Position numbers and translations under genes: made by a program
Source of the DNA: Actinacidiphila acidipaludis
GTDB lineage: Bacteria > Actinomycetota > Actinomycetes > Streptomycetales > Streptomycetaceae
Assembly: GCF_019890725.1 (NCBI RefSeq)
Contig: NZ_JAINZZ010000005.1
Coordinates: 210,025-274,024 of the forward strand
DNA length: 64,000 bases
Reading direction: 5' to 3'
Shown: one piece after another, positions 1-8,488 of the stretch
Position numbering within the stretch: the stretch's first letter is position 1
Layout: every line of letters starts with the position of its first letter
The notes under the pieces: generated by a model
Databases searched by the model: none
The model's input: the letters and a program-made list of their open reading frames with translations, nothing else
What the model was told of the DNA's origin: nothing

Positions 1-480
1 CGAGCCGACGCCACCGGCCGCGCCGTGGACGAGCACGCTCTGACCTTGCTGGAAGCGGCCGTGCACGAACAGTCCCTGCCAGGCCGTCAGACCGGAGATC
101 GGCAGGCTCGCGCCCACCGTGAAGTCGACGTCGCCCGGCAGCGGCGCGAGGTTGCGCGCCTCGATGGCCACGTACTGCGCCAGGGTGCCGTCGCGCGTCC
201 AGTCGGCCAGGCCGAACACCCGCTGTCCTACCGACAGCCCCCTCGTGCCGTAACCGAGCGCGCTGACCACTCCCGCGACCTCGTGGCCCGGGATCGACGG
301 CGTCCGGTCGCGGCCGAGACGGTCGACCCAGGTGGAGGGCCACTCCAGCTCGCCCGGGGTGAATCCCGATGCGTGAACCTCGACGAGGACGTCGTTGCCC
401 GCGGCCTTCGGCTCCGAACGCTCGGTCAGCGTCATTCCGGCCGGTCCCGCCTCCTGATCCGTCACCACAATCGCCTTCAT
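1..480 (-). CDS. Zinc-free MDR-family NADPH oxidoreductase, C-terminus cut by window edge
   Basis: The first 160 residues of a medium-chain (quinone oxidoreductase-type) dehydrogenase are present, starting MKAIVVTD and reading off the left edge. The GroES-like N-terminal domain is complete, with the PSIPGHE segment typical of the fold. The Rossmann entry GAAGGVGS, which binds NADP(H), is the last thing visible. No catalytic-zinc cysteine pattern is seen, so it probably reduces enones, quinones or similar electrophiles. It is strikingly similar to the intact gene at 6561-7505, sharing long identical stretches such as ELEWPSTWVDRLGRDRTPSI, so the two are recent paralogues. A palindromic operator lies about 130 bp upstream at 608-623, matching the one in front of its paralogue. 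The precise substrate is unknown. Confidence 0.88.
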   Translation of the reverse strand, partial: MKAIVVTDQEAGPAGMTLTERSEPKAAGNDVLVEVHASGFTPGELEWPSTWVDRLGRDRTPSIPGHEVAGVVSALGYGTRGLSVGQRVFGLADWTRDGTLAQYVAIEARNLAPLPGDVDFTVGASLPISGLTAWQGLFVHGRFQQGQSVLVHGAAGGVGS

Positions 481-607
481 CAGGCGCCTCCCTGTATCCC
501 GCCCACTGCCTGCACGACACGGGCCGTCCGACTGAGGCCGGCCGATCCAGTGGTCCGCTGCGATCTCGGCTCGGCCCTCGATCACTGCCTCCAGTCTAAC
601 CTCAAAG

Positions 608-623
608 TGGACGCAATCGTCCA
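608..623. promoter_or_regulatory. Operator copy 1 (16-bp palindrome)
   Basis: TGGACGCAATCGTCCA has arms TGGACG/CGTCCA. It lies upstream of the leftward MDR gene and overlaps a TTGGAC -35-like hexamer on the minus strand. It is one of six copies in the first 10 kb. The rest of the 481-989 gap shows only this site and copy 2; no other gene is supported there. Confidence 0.7.
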
Positions 624-808
624 ATAAGATGGAACAGGACCCTCGCCGCGAGGGCGACCGGATGATCGCACCTACCGGCACCCCAGACCGTCACAGACCT
701 CTTCCACATGGGTCAGCATGCGGATTACGGCCCGGCCACGCGACGCGACCACAGGATCGCGCGAGCTCGTTTGCAGGACCGGATGGCACGCTCTAGCCTG
801 AACGTCAC

Positions 809-824
809 TGGACTAAATCGTCCC
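809..824. promoter_or_regulatory. Operator copy 2 (one arm end mismatched)
   Basis: TGGACTAAATCGTCCC matches the family except for its last base. It is placed upstream of the small rightward gene at 990 and the MFS gene behind it, so it probably controls that transcript. Confidence 0.6.
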
Positions 825-989
825 GTTACCTCATGATCGACCGGTCAGGCGACTCACGATGCGGGCCGTCAGCCGCGCCCCGAAGACGGAACTCGCGGGG
901 CCGGCAGTGGCGAAGCCGACGGTGACCACCCACGACAGAGGCCGACAGGCTCGCGGGATGTGGACCGGCGCGCCGACAAGGAGCGGAAA

Positions 990-1250
990 GTGAACAACAC
1001 CGAGCGGCCCGCCGAGTACCGGACGATCCCCGAGCAGCTCGACAACGACGGCGTCCACTCCGGCCGGTTCAGCGGTGTGGAGCGCGTCGGCGAGTTCGTT
1101 GCCCCGGATTTCATCGTGCGGCTTGCGGGGATCAGCCGCAACCGCGCGGAGTTCCTCGGGCACATCGCCATTCCGCGGCCCTCCGAGGACCTCCTTGTGC
1201 ACGCGCTCGCGAGGCGACCGGGCCCGTCGGCGGCCTGGCCCCGGCACTGA
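990..1250 (+). CDS. Small hypothetical protein, possibly truncated NTF2/SnoaL-like
   Basis: This 86-residue reading frame has a GTG start preceded at good spacing by AAGGAG (979-984), strong G/C third-position bias and an upstream operator copy at 809-824, so it is probably expressed. I do not recognise the family with confidence. The segment EFVAPDFIVRLAGI followed by RAEFLGHI loosely resembles SnoaL/NTF2-like small cyclase-fold proteins. If so, it is short, and its C-terminus (RRPGPSAAWPRH) looks like out-of-frame read-through, suggesting a truncated or frameshifted gene. The frameshifted MFS transporter begins 60 bp downstream and may share its transcript. Confidence 0.4.
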   Translation: MNNTERPAEYRTIPEQLDNDGVHSGRFSGVERVGEFVAPDFIVRLAGISRNRAEFLGHIAIPRPSEDLLVHALARRPGPSAAWPRH

Positions 1251-1309
1251 CCGCGGACGGCCAGAGCTATAGCCGGCCCTGGTCCAGAACGAGAGAAGGA
1301 CTCCGCTCG

Positions 1310-2589
1310 ATGCACAATGTGGCCCCAGCCCTGAAGCAGGTTCGTCGGGGCAGAATGCTCCGGCTGGCCTTCGTGTCCGCGGTGTTCTCCCTGGCGGCCG
1401 CGTTCGCCGCGGTGGGCTCGACCATCCCCCTGTTCAACGTCTACCGGGCCGAGGACGGGTTCACCAACGCGGGCATCTCGATGACCGTCGTCGCCTACTC
1501 CGCCGCCACCATCGGCACGCTGGTGGTGCTGGGACGGCTGTCCAGCCATGTGGGCCGGCGGCCCACGGCGCTCGCCAGCCTCGGCCTGCTCGTGCTGGGC
1601 TGCCTGGTGCTGTTGCACGTGCACCACATCGGCGTCCTGATCGCCGGCCGGCTCCTGATGGGCCTGGGCGCCGGCCTGGCCAGCAGCAGCCTCACCGCCT
1701 ACATCGTCGACGCCGCACCCACCAGGCCCGCCTGGCTGGCCTCCGTCGCGTCCAGCCAGACCGTCATGCTGGGCCTGGCCATGGGCGCCGTCGCCTCCGG
1801 CGCCCTGGTCCAGTTCGCACCCTGGCCGCGCGACCTCATCTACCTCGTGGCCGTCGGCCCGCTCCTGCTGTCCGCCGGCCTCATCACCATCAGCCCGGAA
1901 ACGGTGACCCCGACACCCGGCGCCTGGCGATCGCTGAGACCCACGATCCACGTACCGGTCCGGGTCAGGCATCTGCTCGGCGTCACGGCCGCGGTGCTCC
2001 TGCCCACCTGGGCCACCGGGGCGTTCTACCAGGCCTTCGTGCCCGCACTGGTCGAGGATCAGTCCGCACCCACAGCTCACTCGTCCTGGGGCTGGTGTTC
2101 GCCGCCTACATGGCCCCCAGCGCGCTGGGCGCTCCCCTCGGCGGCCGGTTCACGCCGGCACGAGCTCAACGCATCGGCATGGCGGCCTTCCTCGCCGGAT
2201 GGATCGGCATCATCACGGCGATCGCCACCGGCGCGCTGCCGGTGTTCATCGCCGCGACTCTCGTCGCGGGAGCCGGGCAGGGCATCGCCATCAGTGCCGC
2301 CACCCGCGGCATGCTGTACGGCAGCGGCCGGGCCGACCGGGCACCGATCTTCGCCGTGGTGTACCTCCTCAGCTACAGCGGCGCGACCATTCCCAGCCTC
2401 ATCTCCGGCCGGCTCTCCACCACCTTCTCGGTACCGAAGATCGCCGCCGGGTACGGCGCACTGGCCCTCGTCGCCACCCTCTTCACCGTCATCGCGGCAC
2501 GCGACCCGGGCACCGACACGACCACCCCGACGAGTGACACGGAAGGGCCCACCGCTCGGAAAACGACCATCGGCGCCACAGAGGAGTGA
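1310..2589 (+). pseudogene. MFS transporter interrupted by a frameshift
   Basis: The N-terminal half (from ATG 1310, RBS GAGAAGGA) encodes a multi-helix major-facilitator protein with the loop motif GRLSSHVGRRPTAL between helices 2 and 3 and another run of helices ending near AFYQAFVPALVEDQ. The coding signal then jumps frame between about 2062 and 2080. The continuation SSLVLGLVFAAYMAPSALG and the remaining C-terminal helices read in the next frame to the stop at 2587-2589. A one-base deletion or two-base insertion would join them into a normal drug-efflux-sized protein of about 425 residues. It is either a genuine pseudogene or a sequencing error. Neighbouring MDR enzymes and the upstream operator suggest a former role in export of the toxic compound sensed here. 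Confidence 0.8.
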
Positions 2590-2672
2590 ACGGTGGGGCG
2601 ACCGGCCGCCGTACCGATGGCGCATCCGGGCCTGCACCGCCACATCAGCGCCGAACCGATGAAAGGACGATC

Positions 2673-3596
2673 ATGAAGGCATGCGGAGTTCACGGAGTGG
2701 GCGCGGACGTCACCCTGCTGCACCTGCCGGAGCCGCCGGCTCCTGAGGCCGGCCAGCTTCTGCTCGAGGTGGACGCCGCCGGCGTCGGCCCGTGGGACCG
2801 GCTGCTGAACGGCACCGGCTGGGACGTAGGACTGCGGACGCCGGCCGCGCTCGGCGTGGAGGGAGCAGGCCGGGTGGCGGCGGTCGGTCCGGGCGTCGAG
2901 GGCTTTTCCGTCGGTGACCGGGTGCTCGCGCACGAGGCCCCGCTGCCGGGCGGCAGCGGCTTCTGGGCCGAGCGGGTGCTGATCACGGCGGCCAGTGCCG
3001 CACCCTGCCCGCCGGAGCTGGATGCCGCGCGGGCGGCGGCATTGCCGGTTGCCGGGCTCACGGCCTACCAGGCGCTGGAAGAGCTGGCGCTGACCGGCGG
3101 ACAGCGCCTCCTGATCACCAACGGAGGAGGAGCCACCGGCGCGCTGGCGTTGCAGATCGCTGCCGCGCGCGGCATCGAGGTGACGGTCACGGCGTCCGCG
3201 GCAGCCGCCGAGCGGTTGTCGGCGCTGGGCGCGGCCGAGGTCGTCGACTACCGCAGTCCGGGGTGGGCGGACCGGGTTCCCGGTGGGTTCCACGGCGCGC
3301 TCGTCGCCGCTGCCGGCACGGCACACGAGGCCATGTCCCTGCTGCGCGACGACGGGCGATTGATCTCGCTCACCTCGGACGCACCCGCGGGCGACCGCGG
3401 CATCACCAGCAAGGACCTCTACGTCAGCCCGGATGCCGCGCAGCTGGCCCACCTGGCCCAGATGGTCGCCGCGGGGAAGCTGCGGCAGAACGTGAAGGTG
3501 CTTCCGTCGAGCGAGGGGCCGGCGGCCTTCGCCTCGGTTGCCGCCGGGCAGGCCGGCGGAAGCAAGGTCGTACTGACCTGGACGCGGCCCGAATGA
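2673..3596 (+). CDS. MDR-family NADP-dependent oxidoreductase
   Basis: This 307-residue zinc-independent medium-chain dehydrogenase starts at ATG 2673 behind GAAAGGA. The GroES-like half comes first (ALGVEGAGRVAAVGPGVEGF, then FSVGDRVLAH). The nucleotide-binding half follows, with the loop TNGGGATGALALQIAAARG and the VVDYR segment that typically reads the adenosine phosphate. Such enzymes reduce quinones or alpha,beta-unsaturated carbonyls with NADPH. It differs clearly from the paired paralogues at 1-480 and 6561-7505. It follows the broken MFS gene by 83 bp and may be cotranscribed with it and with the MmcQ-like gene downstream. Confidence 0.88.
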   Translation: MKACGVHGVGADVTLLHLPEPPAPEAGQLLLEVDAAGVGPWDRLLNGTGWDVGLRTPAALGVEGAGRVAAVGPGVEGFSVGDRVLAHEAPLPGGSGFWAERVLITAASAAPCPPELDAARAAALPVAGLTAYQALEELALTGGQRLLITNGGGATGALALQIAAARGIEVTVTASAAAAERLSALGAAEVVDYRSPGWADRVPGGFHGALVAAAGTAHEAMSLLRDDGRLISLTSDAPAGDRGITSKDLYVSPDAAQLAHLAQMVAAGKLRQNVKVLPSSEGPAAFASVAAGQAGGSKVVLTWTRPE

Positions 3597-3681
3597 GGCA
3601 CCACCCGCGCCTGACCGGCGTGTCACCAAGTCCACCCCATCAGTGCACAACGCACCCGGATCGACAGAGGAGTTGATCACC

Positions 3682-4065
3682 ATGAACGGACAGGAACTGC
3701 AGAAGATCGCCGGCGACCGCGCCGCGGAACTGCCGGGCGCCGAAGTGGAGCATCGTGTCGGCCCCGACTGGGAGGTCTACAAGGTGCGCGGCAAGGTGTT
3801 CATGCTCATGACCAGCATGCCGGGACATCCCGTCGTGATCCTCAAAGCCGATCCGGACGACGCCGCGGCGCTACGTGAGCAGCACGCACACATCACCGCC
3901 GGGTACCACATGGACAAGAGGCACTGGATCACAGTGGCAGGCGGCGGCACCGCCGACGAGACGCTGGTGAAGGAGCTCGTGATCGACTCCTACCGTCTCG
4001 TGGTCGGCGGTCTGCCCAAGTCCCAGCAGCCCGTAAATCCGCACACCTACGACCGCCGCGCCTGA
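3682..4065 (+). CDS. MmcQ/YjbR-family protein
   Basis: This 127-residue protein starts at ATG 3682 behind AGAGGAG. It has the MmcQ/YjbR layout: a short helical N-terminus, a beta-rich middle VYKVRGKVFMLM, then VVILKADPDDAAALREQH, the GYHMDKRHWITV segment and a C-terminal helix ending DSYRLVVGGLP. Family members have a double-wing DNA-binding-like fold, but the molecular function is largely unestablished. They often sit beside detoxification enzymes and TetR regulators, as here. It ends three bases before the convergent TetR gene's stop, with no terminator visible between them. Confidence 0.82.
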   Translation: MNGQELQKIAGDRAAELPGAEVEHRVGPDWEVYKVRGKVFMLMTSMPGHPVVILKADPDDAAALREQHAHITAGYHMDKRHWITVAGGGTADETLVKELVIDSYRLVVGGLPKSQQPVNPHTYDRRA

Positions 4066-4068
4066 CCT

Positions 4069-4698
4069 TCAGCTCGAGGAGAGGCTCTCGATATGCGCCA
4101 GGGCCATGTCGATGGACGTTGCCATCGGTGCGACATCGCGCGCCGTCTGGGCCAGCATGTACCCGCCCTGGAGGGCGCCCATGAGCCCGGTCGCGAGCTG
4201 GTCGACCGACGCCTCCGGCGGAAGCGCGCCGCTGTCCTGAAGCCTGCGCAACACGCCCACCAGGAGGCCCTGCCACTCGGCGAAGAGTTCGGACAGGGCT
4301 CGGCGGGCGATCTCGTCGTGATCGGAGACCTCGGAGGCCAGCGAGCCGAGCGCACAGCCGTAGGCACCGTGCCGCAGGGCGTTGTTCTGCACCAACGCGT
4401 CCCGCCAGCGTCGCAGCCCGGCCATCGTCGAGACATGGCCGAGAGCATCCCGCTCACGCTGGATGACGTGCGCTCCGAAATGCTCGACGACGGCCCGTAC
4501 GAGCGCGTCCTTGCCCGCGAAGTGGTGGTACAACTGCGACTTGCTCACACCGCTCGCCGCGATGACGTCGTCGAGCGTGGTGGACCCGACTCCCTTGACG
4601 TACATCAGCTCGGCCGCCGCGGTGACGATCCTTGCCCGCGTCTTCGCGCCGCGCGTCGTCAGGCGCCTGCCGTTGGGCGATTCAGTGGTCGTCATCAC
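4069..4698 (-). CDS. TetR/AcrR-family transcriptional repressor
   Basis: This 209-residue protein has the TetR N-terminal helix-turn-helix (TTLDDVIAASGVSKSQLYHH, residues about 40-59) followed by a variable helical ligand domain containing CALGSLASEV and GLMGALQGGYMLAQ, typical of the AcrR/YxaF-like group. Such proteins repress neighbouring genes until a small hydrophobic inducer binds. It sits in the middle of six copies of a 16-bp palindrome, and its own upstream gap carries the most symmetric copy (4926-4941), so autoregulation and control of the surrounding redox genes is the natural inference. Two ATG codons (4698 and 4695) are possible starts. Confidence 0.92.
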   Translation of the reverse strand: MMTTTESPNGRRLTTRGAKTRARIVTAAAELMYVKGVGSTTLDDVIAASGVSKSQLYHHFAGKDALVRAVVEHFGAHVIQRERDALGHVSTMAGLRRWRDALVQNNALRHGAYGCALGSLASEVSDHDEIARRALSELFAEWQGLLVGVLRRLQDSGALPPEASVDQLATGLMGALQGGYMLAQTARDVAPMATSIDMALAHIESLSSS

Positions 4699-4925
4699 GA
4701 GTCCAAGCGTTTCTTGTCGGGGTGCTTGTTCCTGTCTCTGCGAGGTGAAGCGCTGTGAGGATCAGCACTGCAGCCTTCCGCGGCTCGGCCTCCCGAGCCT
4801 GCGCGGAAGCATACGGCGCTCGGGTGGTCGTGGGCTCATCCGCCATGCGGCGGCACCGATCGAGAGCCGCGCCCCGTTGACGACTCCAGCCAGTTGCCAC
4901 CTTCCTCGCATGTTATCACATGACT

Positions 4926-4941
4926 TGGACTACATAGTCCA
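4926..4941. promoter_or_regulatory. Operator copy 3 (most symmetric)
   Basis: TGGACTACATAGTCCA has perfect 7-bp arms around CA. It lies 228 bp upstream of the TetR start. On the minus strand its TGGACT stands 17 bp before TGATAA, so it could overlap a -35 box. The rest of the 4699-5103 gap contains no gene I can support. Confidence 0.75.
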
Positions 4942-5103
4942 TTTCGTGAGCTTCACACCCAGGCTGCCGGTGATCCCCTCTCCGTTGAGCAACCGGCCCG
5001 CCCACTGAACCCTTCCCGCCGGCGGCGTCTGCGCATGCGCGCCCCCGCGCCCGCCGCGCCCGCGTCGACGACAGCGAGCGGGACCGGGCCCACCGGCAGA
5101 CGC

Positions 5104-6129
5104 CTACCTCTGCAGGAAGGACTGCAGCAGTTCCGTCACTTCCTGCGGCTTCTCCTCCGTCACGAAGTGCCCCGAATCCTTCAGGATCCGTCCTTGGACG
5201 TTCTCCGCGTAGTCCCGCCACTGGCTTTCGACCATTTCACCGAAGGCACCATCGGCGCCGATCGCGAGGATGGGCATCCTCAGTTTTCCCCGCGCCCGGA
5301 ATTCCTTGTTCTGTTGAATGTTCGCGCGAAGCCCGCGATATACGTTCATCCAAGCAGTCGTGCGGCCGGGCTCCTTCAGGTAGTGCGCGTAGAATTCATA
5401 GTCCGACGCCGTGAACGGCGACTTGTTCCCTGCCAGGTACGAGGCCATCATTTCCTGGATGAAGACACGCTCGTGACCGGCGATGAGATGTTCGGCCAGG
5501 GGCAACTGGAACATGCCGAAGTGCCACGCCGCCGGCCTGCCCGGGTCAGCGTTGAGAACGGGGAAGCAGTAGATGGACTCATTGGGGAGAGGGGCTTCCA
5601 TCACGGCCATGCGCCGCACCTCTGACGGCCACTGCGCCGCGTAGTCATAGGCGACCCACATGCCGACGTCGTGGGCGACTATCTGGACGCCCTCGTTGAG
5701 CCCCAGCTGCTTCAGCAGCTCATGCACGTCCTCCGCCAACTGTGCCGCCTGGTAACCGCCCTCGGTGACCTGGGAGTTGCCGGTGCCACGCAGGTCGACG
5801 GCGATCACCGTGTGATCCCTGGAGAGCGGTCCCATCTGCCTCCGCCACTCGGCCCAGCAGTGGGGGAACCCGTGGATCAGCACCACAGGTGATCCTGAGC
5901 CACCCCGCAGGTAGTGCATGCGGAAGCCATTCACCTCCGCATACTCGGAGTGAAATCCATCGGGCGGCTGCGCCTGCGGGTAATGCGACGGCGCAGGGGC
6001 CGCATCGGCGTCGGGATCGCTCCCTTCAGACCCTGATCGGGAGGCCGGAGCAGCCGAAACCGCAAGCCGGGTGGCCAAAGCCGCGATGAGAAGGAAGAGC
6101 TTGTTTCCCTTGCCTGTTCGGATGCTCAT
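5104..6129 (-). CDS. Exported alpha/beta hydrolase of the epoxide hydrolase type
   Basis: The protein is 341 residues, taking ATG 6129 with AGGGGA upstream. An N-terminal hydrophobic stretch LFLLIAALATRLAVSAAPA looks like a signal peptide and is followed by a low-complexity Ser/Asp/Ala linker. The catalytic domain has the HGFPHCWAEW oxyanion segment, an aspartate nucleophile elbow (IVAHDVGMWVAY) instead of Ser, and the terminal histidine in DSGHFVTEEKP. An Asp nucleophile is the hallmark of epoxide hydrolases and haloalkane dehalogenases. A role in hydrolysing an epoxide or halide outside the cytoplasm is inferred. It is transcribed away from the MDR gene at 6561. A second Asp-nucleophile hydrolase, without a signal, is at 25207. 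Confidence 0.85.
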   Translation of the reverse strand: MSIRTGKGNKLFLLIAALATRLAVSAAPASRSGSEGSDPDADAAPAPSHYPQAQPPDGFHSEYAEVNGFRMHYLRGGSGSPVVLIHGFPHCWAEWRRQMGPLSRDHTVIAVDLRGTGNSQVTEGGYQAAQLAEDVHELLKQLGLNEGVQIVAHDVGMWVAYDYAAQWPSEVRRMAVMEAPLPNESIYCFPVLNADPGRPAAWHFGMFQLPLAEHLIAGHERVFIQEMMASYLAGNKSPFTASDYEFYAHYLKEPGRTTAWMNVYRGLRANIQQNKEFRARGKLRMPILAIGADGAFGEMVESQWRDYAENVQGRILKDSGHFVTEEKPQEVTELLQSFLQR

Positions 6130-6492
6130 TATTCCCCTACCTGGAGTCGGTGTCTCGGTATGTGTCACCGGACCGTCGCGTACGGTGAAGCGACCCACTC
6201 GGTATTGATGGCAAGACTAGCCGCCCCTTTGGCGAGGTGTCCTGTTCAGCCTCTCAACAAATAGCGCGGCGAGCGCTGCCGACCTGCGACGACGAGACGT
6301 GCCCCGGGTGCGGTCCTGGGGTTTGCAGGGGTGGGTGGAGGGCGCGACAGTGGCAGTGTCGAAGGTGGGTGCGACCCTCTGCCCCACCGGGACGATGCCG
6401 TCTCGACCGGCCGACCGTCGAATGCGCCCGGAGGTGATCCAGCGCCCCTCGCGTGCGTTCACGCCCGCCAAGAACTGGGGGCAGAGTTAGGC

Positions 6493-6508
6493 TGGACGAA
6501 ATCGTCCA
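6493..6508. promoter_or_regulatory. Operator copy 4
   Basis: TGGACGAAATCGTCCA has 7-bp arms TGGACGA/TCGTCCA. It is 52 bp upstream of the MDR start at 6561, an ideal position for repression. The 6130-6492 stretch before it holds no recognised gene and probably the promoter of the leftward hydrolase. Confidence 0.75.
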
Positions 6509-6560
6509 ATTATCGTCGAGTCACGCCGCACAGACGAAGGCTCGGTGCAGGAGGTACCTG

Positions 6561-7505
6561 ATGAAGGCGATCGTGGTGACGGACCGGGACGCCGGAACGG
6601 CAGGGATGACGCTCACGGAGCTCCCGGGTCCGGACACGGCGTGGCTCGCCAGTCTCGACGGCGCGAACTACGGCGATGTCGTCGTGGATGTTCACGCGTC
6701 GGGTTTCACCGGGAACGAGCTGGAGTGGCCCTCGACCTGGGTGGACCGCCTCGGCCGTGACCGGACGCCGTCGATCCCCGGTCATGAGCTGGCGGGAGTG
6801 GTCAGCGCTCTCAGCTACGGAACTGCGGGGCTGTCGGTGGGACAGCGGGTGTTCGGCCTCACCGACTGGACTCGTGACGGCACTCTGGCCGAACACGTCG
6901 TCGTCGAGGCGCGGAACCTCGCACCGCTGCCGGGCGGCGTCGACTTCACGGTCGGCGCGGGCATCGCGATGACCGGCCTGACCGCGTGGCAGGGCCTGTT
7001 CGAGCACGGCCGTCTCGTGCCGGGCCAGAGCGTCCTGGTGCACGGCGCGGCCGGCGCGGTCGGTTCAGCGGTGGTCCAGCTCGCGCGTGAGCACGGTGCG
7101 TACGTCATCGGTACCGGACGCGCCGCCCACCGTTCGGCGGCGCTCGCATTCGGGGCGCAGGAGTTCGTGGACCTCGGTGACGACGCGCTGGAGGATGTCG
7201 GCGCGGTGGATCTGGTGTTCGACGTCTTCGGCGGTGACATCGGAAAGCGGTCCGCGGGTCTGGTCCGAGCCGGCGGAACCCTGGTCAGCGTCGCCGGCCC
7301 GCCCGAGGCGCGGCCGGCCGAGGGCCTGGCGGTCGACTTCGTCGTCGTGTCCGACCGCGCACAACTGGGTGAGATCGCCCGGCGGGTGGCGGACGGACGG
7401 CTGCGGACGCACATCGGCCAGGTCGCGACCCTCGACGACGCCGTCGCCGCCTTCAATCCGGCCGAACGGATCGACGGGAAGACCGTCATCCGCGTTCGCG
7501 GGTGA
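6561..7505 (+). CDS. MDR-family NADPH oxidoreductase, paralogue of the gene at the left edge
   Basis: This 314-residue zinc-free quinone-oxidoreductase-type enzyme starts at ATG 6561 behind GGAGG. The GroES-like domain contains PSIPGHELAGVVSAL. The Rossmann domain has VHGAAGAVGSAVVQLA and the VFDVFGGDIGKR segment. The C-terminal part RIDGKTVIRVRG is the usual MDR ending. A catalytic role in NADPH-dependent reduction of electrophilic carbonyls or quinones is inferred from the family. It keeps the same N-terminal sequence and the same type of operator as the gene at 1-480, so duplication appears to have carried the promoter too. The region just after GMTLTEL has diverged or gained residues relative to the paralogue (PDTAWLASLDGANYGD). 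Confidence 0.9.
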   Translation: MKAIVVTDRDAGTAGMTLTELPGPDTAWLASLDGANYGDVVVDVHASGFTGNELEWPSTWVDRLGRDRTPSIPGHELAGVVSALSYGTAGLSVGQRVFGLTDWTRDGTLAEHVVVEARNLAPLPGGVDFTVGAGIAMTGLTAWQGLFEHGRLVPGQSVLVHGAAGAVGSAVVQLAREHGAYVIGTGRAAHRSAALAFGAQEFVDLGDDALEDVGAVDLVFDVFGGDIGKRSAGLVRAGGTLVSVAGPPEARPAEGLAVDFVVVSDRAQLGEIARRVADGRLRTHIGQVATLDDAVAAFNPAERIDGKTVIRVRG

Positions 7506-7618
7506 AGAGACCCCGGGGTGACGCCCCAGCGTGAGGCGCGGCTCGATCCAGATCTGGCCGGACCCGAAGCTCGTCCGATGTGGCCGGGCCCCAAGCCCGT
7601 TCATGTGATGGTGGCTGG

Positions 7619-8440
7619 ATGAACGACGCAGTGAGGTTCGCGCCCGACCTGTACCAGGGGACCGCCGGTTACTACGACCGGTTCCGGCTCCCCTATCCCG
7701 ACGCGATGATCGACGATCTGCTCCGCCGCGCAGCACCGTCCGGGGAAGGACGCCTGCTCGACCTCGCTTGCGGCACCGGCCAGCTCGCCTTCCCGCTCGG
7801 CGGCCGGTTCGCGGACGTCTGGGCCGTGGACGCCGAAGCCGACATGACCCGGGTGGTCCGCGCCAAGGCGATCGCCACCGATGCCGGCCACGTCCGAACG
7901 GTGACCGTCACCGCCGAGGATCTGCAGGCCGAACCGGCCGGCTTCGAGCTGATCGTCATCGGCAACGCCTTCCACCGGCTCCGCCGCACCGTGGTCGCCG
8001 AGCGCACCCGCGCCTGGCTCAAGCCCGGCGGCTGCCTGGCCCTGTGCTGGTCGACCTCCCCGTGGGCAGGCCCCAGGGACTGGCAGCACGCACTCGCCGG
8101 CCTGCTCCGCACCTGGCAGGACGCCCTCGGCGTGGGCAGTCGCGTCCCGCCCGGCTGGGAGCAGCCACGCCGGCAGGACCCTGACCACGAGGTCCTGTCC
8201 CGCGCCGGGTTCGCGCCCGTCGAACGCCACGAGTTCGCTGCCGAGCACCGCTGGACGATTCCTGAACTCGCCGGCCACATCCGGTCGACGTCATTCCTGT
8301 CGCCCTCGGCGCTCGGGGACCGCTCCGCCGAGTTCGACACCGCGCTCTCCGCCGAGCTCGCCCCCTACGCAGGCGACGGCTCGCTTACCGACCCGGTCAG
8401 CTTCGCCTACGAACTGGCCCGCAGGCCCGGGCGGGCGTGA
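7619..8440 (+). CDS. Class I SAM-dependent methyltransferase
   Basis: This 273-residue protein (ATG 7619, weak ribosome site) has motif I LLDLACGTGQLAFPL near residue 45, an acidic motif II (VWAVDAEADM), AEDLQAE near the adenine pocket and the post-motif LIVIGNAFHRLRR. The Rossmann core is followed by a C-terminal helical cap that probably shapes the acceptor site. The start YYDRFRLPYP is common in small-molecule methyltransferases of the ubiquinone/phospholipid-like group. The acceptor is unknown. It follows the operator-controlled MDR gene by 113 bp in the same direction and may be read from its transcript. Confidence 0.87.
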   Translation: MNDAVRFAPDLYQGTAGYYDRFRLPYPDAMIDDLLRRAAPSGEGRLLDLACGTGQLAFPLGGRFADVWAVDAEADMTRVVRAKAIATDAGHVRTVTVTAEDLQAEPAGFELIVIGNAFHRLRRTVVAERTRAWLKPGGCLALCWSTSPWAGPRDWQHALAGLLRTWQDALGVGSRVPPGWEQPRRQDPDHEVLSRAGFAPVERHEFAAEHRWTIPELAGHIRSTSFLSPSALGDRSAEFDTALSAELAPYAGDGSLTDPVSFAYELARRPGRA

Positions 8441-8488
8441 CGCTGGGCGCCGTGCGGAGCCACGCCGAGGCCCCGCTTGAGCGGAACG

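Noticed and set aside
2586..2672. N-terminal extension of the MDR enzyme starting at 2586
   Set aside because: The extension lacks conserved sequence and a ribosome site, while MKACGV at 2673 follows GAAAGGA and fits the family start.
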